The notes under the pieces were generated by a model, which saw only the letters and a program-made list of their open reading frames with translations, had not been told where the DNA came from and searched no databases. A DNA stretch of 64,000 nt from Oscillospiraceae bacterium (GTDB lineage: Bacteria > Bacillota > Clostridia > Saccharofermentanales > Saccharofermentanaceae): assembly GCA_902788505.1 (NCBI GenBank), contig CADAKH010000012.1, positions 1-64,000 of the forward strand, given 5' to 3'. Below are positions 58,886-64,000 of the stretch, in pieces. Numbering within the stretch: the stretch's first letter is position 1; every line of letters begins with the position of its first letter. The translations under genes were made by a program, and so were the position numbers.

Positions 58886-61273
58886 ATGAAAAGAATTAAA
58901 GTGACTGCATTTGCTATGGCAGTTCTGATGCTGCATCCGATGCTGTTGTCGTGTGCAAAAAACAAAAGCGTATCATTGGTAAAAGAAGATGACCCGTGGT
59001 ATGAATCTTACCGCTTTAAACTTCAAAGCGAAAAGCTTGATTCAGAGATGCTGACAACAAGCGTCGTAAGCTACAGTGACGGGAAGCTCTGTCATCTGTA
59101 CAGCCTGATCAATCTCGCTGACTACGATAACTACAACAGGACAATTCTCGATACATACGACGAAGGCGGGAATCTGTTAAACCGGATTGAACTTGATAAA
59201 CAGCCCGGGTTTACAGTCACCGGCATAGATGCGGTCAGATCCAAGGACGGAAACACGATCGAGGCTGTTGCCGAAGTTTTTACGGTTCAGGCTTTTGAGA
59301 CTTCTGTTATTGATATCGATATAGAAAGCGGTAAGATCAGCAATCCCAGATTCCTGAAAGACAAAGACGGAAATAGACTGGAGATTAATGAAGGCGGAAC
59401 AGCTGCAGGAATCTCGGAAGTCTTCGTTGCCGGAGAATACCTGGTTCCGGTCATATACACCGGGGAGACGGCAGATTCTATCGGAGTGCACGCTTTTTCC
59501 TTCAAAGATGCAGGATACATGTGTGAACTGGACTTTACAGGCATACCTTCAGTGTACAGAGTTGATTCTTTCTCTTTTGATCCGCGAAGCAACCTGCTTG
59601 TCGCCGTCGGTTACACTGCATCCGACGGTCCTGTCCTGATCGAATTCGATGCCGATACAGGTGCAAGGACAAAGTACGGAAAGTATGATATCCAAAGCGA
59701 AGATAAGATCAATATCGGAGATTATAAAACTGTCGATACCGGTGAACTTTATAAGATAGATAATCTCGGAAATATCACCACATTCGATCCGCAAACGCAG
59801 GAAACAAGAACCGTCATTGATAACAATTGGTACACCCCGTATTTCTATGATCTGTCTTTGGAGAATGTAAATCTCGTTACCTGCAGCAATGACATAGCCG
59901 TCATTCACACTCAGAAAGAGACCGGCTATTCGATGGTTTTAACAGGCATGGATGAGACAGTTACAATACTCAAAAGATCAGATAAGAATCCTCATGCCGG
60001 CAAAAAAGTGATCGAACTTGCAACGCCTGTTGATCAGCCTGTGACAGAATATCTGTCTGATGCGATCTTCGAATTTAACAGGACCGACAGCGAATATCTT
60101 ATAAGAGTCTGGAGCAAATACAAATCAGGCATCGTAGCAGGAAGAAACATACCGACTCTTAATGCTGATGATGAGAAACTCTTCACCATGATACAGGAAC
60201 TGAACGGTACAGATGCTCCGGACATTGCAATAGGAATACAGAAGAATTATGCAATGCGTGACGATGTTTTCGAAGACCTGACAGGTTATCTTGATCAGGA
60301 GACAGCAGATCAGCAGTTTGCAAATATCATTGAAGCTTCAAAGATCGGAGATAAGCAGTACTTCCTTCCCGTAACGATCGAGATCGAAGGACTCGTAACG
60401 GACACTTCACTCATTGAAGACGATGCGTGCGGCATTACCTTCGAAGACTTTGACCGCATGATAAAAGAAGACCTGGACGGGTTCTCGCCATACGATTATC
60501 CGATGTCCGAATACTACTACAGGAAAGATTTCATCCTGTCATGTATAGATACAAAATCCGCTATTGAAGGAAGCTCTGTTGATTTCGGAACTGCGCAGTT
60601 CTATGCCGCTATTGAATATTCAGCAGACAGCATTTCAGAAGACGGGTTTACCAAGCCGTTTAACAGCAGCACTTTCAACGATGAACTTAAAAGAGTCCGC
60701 ACCGGCTGCAGATATGACAGGATCGGAAGTTATCTGGATTTTGTTCATGCATGCAGATCGTCCGAGAATGAATATACAATCATCGGCACACCTTCCGTAG
60801 ATGCATCCGGCCCCAGATTCAGAGCGAAAGAAACCATATCCGTTACTTCGGTATCCGATGTGAAAGACGGTGCTAAAAAATTCATCAACTTCCTTTTCAG
60901 CGGTGCCGGATACGGCGATTCGGAAAGAGCTTTTTCCGATATCGTCACCAATAAAAAAGTAATGGAAAGAAACATAGCGGTCACAACGGAGAAAAACAAC
61001 GCCGCTTATGAGACCGACAGTGCTTTCAGCGAACTCATGTCCGGCATGATGGACGATTACAATATCGTCTACGGCTTCAAGCCCGCAAACGGATCAATGG
61101 AAAGAAATTTCATGGCAAGCCTCAGTACCATCTCAATTTACTACTACGACGATCCGGTCATCACAGCTTTCCTTGTCGAAGAGATAGCGCCGTATTATGC
61201 CGGCGACCGCACTCTCGATGCATCCGTCACGATCCTGAATGACCGCGTAAACACATACATCAAGGAGATGTGA
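58886..61273 (+). CDS. Large lipoprotein with a solute-binding-like C-terminal half
   Basis: A 795-residue lipoprotein. The ATG at 58886 is 7 bases after AGGAGG; an ATG 6 bases earlier is too close to it. The signal ends MLLSC (Cys23). Residues about 30-370 form repeated beta strands like a propeller (DAVRSKDGNTIEAVAEVFTV, FSFDPRSNLLVAVGYTASDG). From about 375 the chain follows an ABC solute-binding protein (LATPVDQPVTEYLSDAIFEF, APDIAIGIQKNYAMRDDVFE, DLTGYLDQ). No permease is nearby. The join of both parts is unusual; it might be a sensing rather than a transport protein. Confidence 0.82.
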   Translation: MKRIKVTAFAMAVLMLHPMLLSCAKNKSVSLVKEDDPWYESYRFKLQSEKLDSEMLTTSVVSYSDGKLCHLYSLINLADYDNYNRTILDTYDEGGNLLNRIELDKQPGFTVTGIDAVRSKDGNTIEAVAEVFTVQAFETSVIDIDIESGKISNPRFLKDKDGNRLEINEGGTAAGISEVFVAGEYLVPVIYTGETADSIGVHAFSFKDAGYMCELDFTGIPSVYRVDSFSFDPRSNLLVAVGYTASDGPVLIEFDADTGARTKYGKYDIQSEDKINIGDYKTVDTGELYKIDNLGNITTFDPQTQETRTVIDNNWYTPYFYDLSLENVNLVTCSNDIAVIHTQKETGYSMVLTGMDETVTILKRSDKNPHAGKKVIELATPVDQPVTEYLSDAIFEFNRTDSEYLIRVWSKYKSGIVAGRNIPTLNADDEKLFTMIQELNGTDAPDIAIGIQKNYAMRDDVFEDLTGYLDQETADQQFANIIEASKIGDKQYFLPVTIEIEGLVTDTSLIEDDACGITFEDFDRMIKEDLDGFSPYDYPMSEYYYRKDFILSCIDTKSAIEGSSVDFGTAQFYAAIEYSADSISEDGFTKPFNSSTFNDELKRVRTGCRYDRIGSYLDFVHACRSSENEYTIIGTPSVDASGPRFRAKETISVTSVSDVKDGAKKFINFLFSGAGYGDSERAFSDIVTNKKVMERNIAVTTEKNNAAYETDSAFSELMSGMMDDYNIVYGFKPANGSMERNFMASLSTISIYYYDDPVITAFLVEEIAPYYAGDRTLDASVTILNDRVNTYIKEM

Positions 61274-61290
61274 TCATCTTTCAATTTACA

Positions 61291-61331
61291 AAAAAAGCCC
61301 GGAGAGATAAGTGATCACTCCGGGCTTTTTG
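61291..61331. terminator. Bidirectional intrinsic terminator
   Basis: AAAAAGCCCGGAG and CTCCGGGCTTTTT form a perfect 13-base-pair stem around a 13-base loop. A T-run exists on both strands, so it ends the rightward lipoprotein gene and the leftward serine acetyltransferase gene. Confidence 0.9.
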
Positions 61332-61353
61332 TTTTACTCATGGAAAACTTATA

Positions 61354-62310
61354 TCAGATGATATAGAACCATTCTTCGCTCTGCTTTATCTCTTCCTTGA
61401 CGGCTTTGTCACCTGCAGAACGGTATTCCATCTCTGGATTCTTGATGCTGACTCTGGTATCGGCGGGAACAGGGCTTGTAATGAATGTGTTGCCGCCGAT
61501 GATAGAATTCTTGCCGATGACTGTCTCGCCGCCGAGAATGGATGCTCCGGCATAAATAACGACATTATCTTCGATTGTCGGATGACGCTTCTTGCCTGAC
61601 AGCTTCTGGCCGCCCCTTGTCGAAAGAGCACCGATGGTAACGCCCTGATAGATCTTTACGTTGGATCCGATAATGGATGTCTCACCGATTACTATTCCCG
61701 TTCCGTGATCGATAAAGAAATGCTTGCCGATAGTGGCACCCGGGTGGATGTCGATTCCTGTTCTTGAATGTGCGACTTCCGTCATAAGTCTGGGGATTAC
61801 GGGGACATTCAGAAGATAAAGTTCGTGTGCCAGTCTGTATGTGGTAATGGCAATAAGGCCGGGATATGCAAGTATTATCTCTTCCAGACTGCTTGCGGCA
61901 GGGTCACCGTCATAAGTAGCCAGGAGATCATCTTCAACATATTCTCTTATTGTCGGGATCTTCTCGAAAAAGGCTGTGCAGATACGGTAGCTCTCTTCCT
62001 TACGCTGCTCTTCGGACATCGTGCCTCTGGTCTTGCAGAAATCCAGAGCAAGGCTGATCTGCTTGTTCAGGTGATAGAAGATATCCTCTATCATAACAGC
62101 GATGCCGTTCTCGGGATTGTACATCTTGTAAGAACGGTCCTTAAAGTAACCGGGAAACACCACGAAAAACAGATTGTTGATGATATCGATTATCTCCGCC
62201 CTGTCAGGCTTATTAAAAATATCGGTGGCATCAATATTCTTCGTGCCGTCATAGTCCGCAAGAACCTTGCTGACCAATGCTCCGATCTCTTCTCTTTCAT
62301 TACGAGCCAT
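61354..62310 (-). CDS. cysE: Serine O-acetyltransferase, EpsC/SrpH type
   Basis: A 318-residue enzyme that transfers acetyl from acetyl-CoA to L-serine, the first step of cysteine synthesis. The C-terminal left-handed beta-helix has hexapeptide repeats with the active-site segment TGIDIHPGATIGKHFFIDHG and GVTIGALS, followed by KRHPTIEDNVVIYAGASILG. The N-terminal helical region is longer than in enteric CysE (about 270 aa), as in EpsC/SrpH-type enzymes. GAGGG precedes the ATG. No cysK is adjacent. The convergent terminator at 61291 ends the transcript. Confidence 0.93.
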   Translation of the reverse strand: MARNEREEIGALVSKVLADYDGTKNIDATDIFNKPDRAEIIDIINNLFFVVFPGYFKDRSYKMYNPENGIAVMIEDIFYHLNKQISLALDFCKTRGTMSEEQRKEESYRICTAFFEKIPTIREYVEDDLLATYDGDPAASSLEEIILAYPGLIAITTYRLAHELYLLNVPVIPRLMTEVAHSRTGIDIHPGATIGKHFFIDHGTGIVIGETSIIGSNVKIYQGVTIGALSTRGGQKLSGKKRHPTIEDNVVIYAGASILGGETVIGKNSIIGGNTFITSPVPADTRVSIKNPEMEYRSAGDKAVKEEIKQSEEWFYII

Positions 62311-62361
62311 TGCTATACGCCCTCTTTCTATTAGCTGATTAAAAGTTTATTTTATGTAAGC

Positions 62362-63132
62362 CTACTTAGTCAATATGTTAATTCCCGTCAGGTCATTGAT
62401 CACTTCGCCTGCGATTATAAGACCCACAACCGAAGGAACAAATGCCGTCGAACCCGGAATATCCCTTCTTTCCGTACACTTCCTTGCAGTGCCGGGAGGA
62501 CAGATACAGTGCTGCCTGCAGCTGATAGACATATCTTCCAAAGGTCTTCTCGGCTCTTCCTTGGAATATACGACTTTCAGTGAATCTATACCTCTCTTGC
62601 GCAATTCGCGGCGCATTACCTTTGCGAGTGGACAGATGGATGTCTTGTAAATATCTGCGACCTCAAACCTTGAAGGGTCGATCTTATTCCCGGCACCCAT
62701 TGAGGATATGACCGGCACACCTGCCTGCTTCGCCTTCTCTATAATTGCGATCTTTCCGGCAACAGTATCGATCGCATCGACCACATAATCGTACTCGCCG
62801 AAATTGAACTGATCCTGTGTCTCAGGCAGGAAGAATGTCCTGTATGTCATGACTGCGCAGTCAGGGTTTATGTCATGTATGCGCTCTTCTGCCACATCGA
62901 CCTTGTACTTACCGACGGTCTTTCTAGTGGCAATTATCTGGCGGTTGATATTGGTAAGGCAGACTTTGTCATCGTCAATAAGATCCATCGCGCCGACTCC
63001 GCTCCTTGCGAGCGCCTCGACAACGTATCCTCCGACTCCGCCTATCCCGAAAACCGCTACACGCGAAGACGCAAGCTTCTGCATCGCATCAACACCATAG
63101 AGCAACTGCGTTCTTGAAAACTGATTCAACAT
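62362..63132 (-). CDS. tcdA: tRNA threonylcarbamoyladenosine dehydratase
   Basis: A 256-residue ThiF/MoeB-like protein that uses ATP to cyclise t6A37 to ct6A in tRNA. The nucleotide-binding loop GIGGVGGYVVEALARSG (from about residue 30) and the TcdA pattern DDDKVCLTNINRQI, VVDAIDTVAGKIAII, SSMGAGNKIDPSRF and KVVYSKEEPRRP all match. The frame is open and full length. It lies 51 bases before cysE in the same direction, so the two may be cotranscribed. Confidence 0.94.
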   Translation of the reverse strand: MLNQFSRTQLLYGVDAMQKLASSRVAVFGIGGVGGYVVEALARSGVGAMDLIDDDKVCLTNINRQIIATRKTVGKYKVDVAEERIHDINPDCAVMTYRTFFLPETQDQFNFGEYDYVVDAIDTVAGKIAIIEKAKQAGVPVISSMGAGNKIDPSRFEVADIYKTSICPLAKVMRRELRKRGIDSLKVVYSKEEPRRPLEDMSISCRQHCICPPGTARKCTERRDIPGSTAFVPSVVGLIIAGEVINDLTGINILTK

Positions 63133-63235
63133 TTAACTCCGGAACTCCTCCAGCCGTTTATTCTAAAACCGCCCGGGATCTCTCCCGGACAGGACAATTA
63201 TACCATCTTGCCGACTTCCGCTCTTATCATGTTGA

Positions 63236-63712
63236 TCACCCTATTTCTTTTATTTTTTCCAGTCTGATCAGATGCTCTTCATCAGGTGTGGTTATGCCGT
63301 TTTTATAATGGTAGCCCATCTTCAGATAGAACGGCACGCCTGTTATGGATGCCGGTATCTCAATGCGTTTTGCACGAATAAAATACTCATCCTTTTCGAG
63401 AGTGTCGATGATCGACCGTCCGACACCTTTTCCCTGATATTCGGGAAGCACAAAGATCGTAAACAGGCTGCTCTCATCATCCTTGCCCCAGTACGGTCCG
63501 ACAGCTCCGCACCCTATTATCTTCTCATCATCACAGACAACATAAAAATGGGTCCAGGAAGCTCTGCCCAGTACGGCTTCAGGTGTCTCAGATGCTATAA
63601 GCTCATCCATAAGCTCAGCCGGATAATCTTTTGTATTAGATATCCGGATAGTTGTTCTGATAACCTCTGATACTGCCTGTGCATCTTCGTCTTTGAATCT
63701 TCTGATCTCCAT
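63236..63712 (-). CDS. GNAT family N-acetyltransferase
   Basis: A 158-residue GNAT enzyme. IFVLPEYQGKGVGRSIIDTL carries the acetyl-CoA loop (QGKGVG), preceded by IIGCGAVGPYWGKDDES and followed by EIPASITGVPFYLKMGYHY with the usual tyrosine. The start is ATG at 63712 with GGAGGG upstream; a TTG two codons earlier would be too close. It is the first gene of a possible GNAT-tcdA-cysE unit that lies just past a terminator preceded by a tiny peptide gene. Confidence 0.88.
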   Translation of the reverse strand: MEIRRFKDEDAQAVSEVIRTTIRISNTKDYPAELMDELIASETPEAVLGRASWTHFYVVCDDEKIIGCGAVGPYWGKDDESSLFTIFVLPEYQGKGVGRSIIDTLEKDEYFIRAKRIEIPASITGVPFYLKMGYHYKNGITTPDEEHLIRLEKIKEIG

Positions 63713-63732
63713 TTTCAATGGCCCTCCTTTGT

Positions 63733-63771
63733 GAAAAAATAAAGGCCACTTATCCTGTGATAAATGGCCTT
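63733..63771 (-). terminator. Intrinsic terminator between the small peptide gene and the GNAT gene
   Basis: On the minus strand AAGGCCATTTATC and GATAAGTGGCCTT pair (13 base pairs, one G-T wobble) around ACAG, then TATTTTTT. It begins 25 bases after the stop of the 27-codon peptide and ends about 20 bases before the GNAT start, so it could be an attenuator for the genes beyond. Confidence 0.85.
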
Positions 63772-63795
63772 GGTGAAACTGAATTAAATAACGGA

Positions 63796-63879
63796 TTATC
63801 TTTGAGCAACAACAATGCCATATGACCTCATGTCATAAGTGGTTCTGCACATACACATTGTTGTCATCTTATTAAGCAT
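63796..63879 (-). CDS. Small peptide gene, 27 aa, possible leader peptide
   Basis: The minus strand has AAGGAG, 9 bases, then ATG at 63879 and 27 codons to TAA. The peptide has five Met and two Cys in its first 17 residues (KMTTMCMCRTTYDM) and ends SYGIVVAQR. A strong terminator follows at once and then, in the same direction, a GNAT gene, tcdA and the serine acetyltransferase gene. This is the layout of a transcription attenuator with codons for sulfur amino acids, but a free-standing signalling or RiPP-like peptide is also possible. Confidence 0.55.
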   Translation of the reverse strand: MLNKMTTMCMCRTTYDMRSYGIVVAQR

Positions 63880-64000
63880 TGATTCCGTCTCCTTGTTTGG
63901 AGGATATATTACAACTTGGTTCAGTATCCGTCGTACAGGCCCCCGTTATCTCATATGCCATAACGGATCATCCTCACGCAACTCTGTCCTTGAGCTGGTC

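Noticed and set aside
63974-64000. Possible 3' end of a minus-strand gene at the right edge
   Set aside because: All three minus-strand frames are open for some codons, and more than one ends plausibly. The 27-50 bases are too short to choose.
1-64000. CRISPR arrays, tRNA or rRNA genes, insertion sequences, riboswitches
   Set aside because: None seen by reading both strands: no regularly spaced repeats, no cloverleaf with a CCA end, no transposase and no recognisable riboswitch core. A covariance-model search would be needed to exclude weak ones.

Overview
The window is about 64 kb of moderate-GC bacterial DNA with strong Shine-Dalgarno sites, frequent TTG/GTG starts, ATGA start/stop overlaps, many lipoproteins and zinc-ribbon proteins, a BceAB-type ABC transporter, an EpsC-like serine acetyltransferase and TcdA. 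Together these point to a Gram-positive Bacillota of class Clostridia, probably a gut or rumen Lachnospiraceae or Oscillospiraceae/Saccharofermentans relative. That placement is inference from gene content. I saw no rRNA, tRNA, CRISPR array, transposase, phage gene or origin. The region looks like an accessory chromosomal segment.

Layout. 1-6.1 kb: methyltransferase, a 58-residue zinc-ribbon protein, a PEBP-like lipoprotein, another lipoprotein, a DUF3592 membrane protein, a zinc-ribbon protein and an azoreductase-like flavoprotein. 6.2-9.4 kb: membrane protein, zinc-ribbon/coiled-coil protein, GNAT, phosphoesterase. 9.4-12.2 kb: an operon of a TetR regulator and two alpha/beta hydrolases behind a consensus promoter that overlaps a doubled operator. 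12.3-17 kb: SAP-domain membrane protein, diguanylate cyclase with an apparently leaderless start, PrcB-like lipoprotein, beta-lactamase-like serine hydrolase. 17-22.3 kb: FkbM methyltransferase, then two paralogous histidine kinases and one OmpR-type regulator. 22.3-30 kb: paired TFIIB-like zinc-ribbon proteins, lipoprotein, Dus enzyme with a XRE/zinc-ribbon partner, DUF1266-DUF2185 protein. 30-34.8 kb: OPT transporter-PqqD-Nudix operon and a three-lipoprotein operon. 35-42.8 kb: XRE membrane regulator, GNAT, BceAB-type transporter with an upstream BceR-type box, lipoprotein, MFS operon with small membrane proteins. 42.9-50.8 kb: GNAT-nitroreductase fusion, acyltransferase/zinc-ribbon fusion, GNATs, YczE-like protein, a gutted HD-GYP gene, methyltransferase, leucine-rich-repeat protein. 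50.9-64 kb: membrane-anchored choloylglycine-hydrolase-like enzyme, two solute-binding-type lipoproteins without permeases, YjjG-like HAD, MATE, serine acetyltransferase, TcdA, GNAT and a tiny peptide gene with its own terminator.

The most interesting signal is not a gene. Seven promoters share a two-block element, TTGCAAC - 15 bases - (A/T)CTGT(A/T)TA; six keep exactly 15 bases and one is a base shorter. Each lies about 30-65 bases upstream of a gene for a small lipoprotein or multi-pass membrane protein of unknown or poorly known function. No such element was found by eye before the cytoplasmic enzymes. The form (an AAC-bearing upstream block, fixed spacing, a non-TATAAT downstream block) fits an alternative, probably ECF-type, sigma factor controlling a cell-envelope regulon. 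The cognate sigma factor is not in the window.

Small genes recovered by reading intergenic DNA are the 58-aa zinc-ribbon protein (1066-1242), a 47-aa basic protein coupled by TTG start to a lipoprotein gene (24113-24256), and a 27-aa Met/Cys-containing peptide (63796-63879). Decayed fragments are at 18386-18505, 46727-47062 and 55987-56142.
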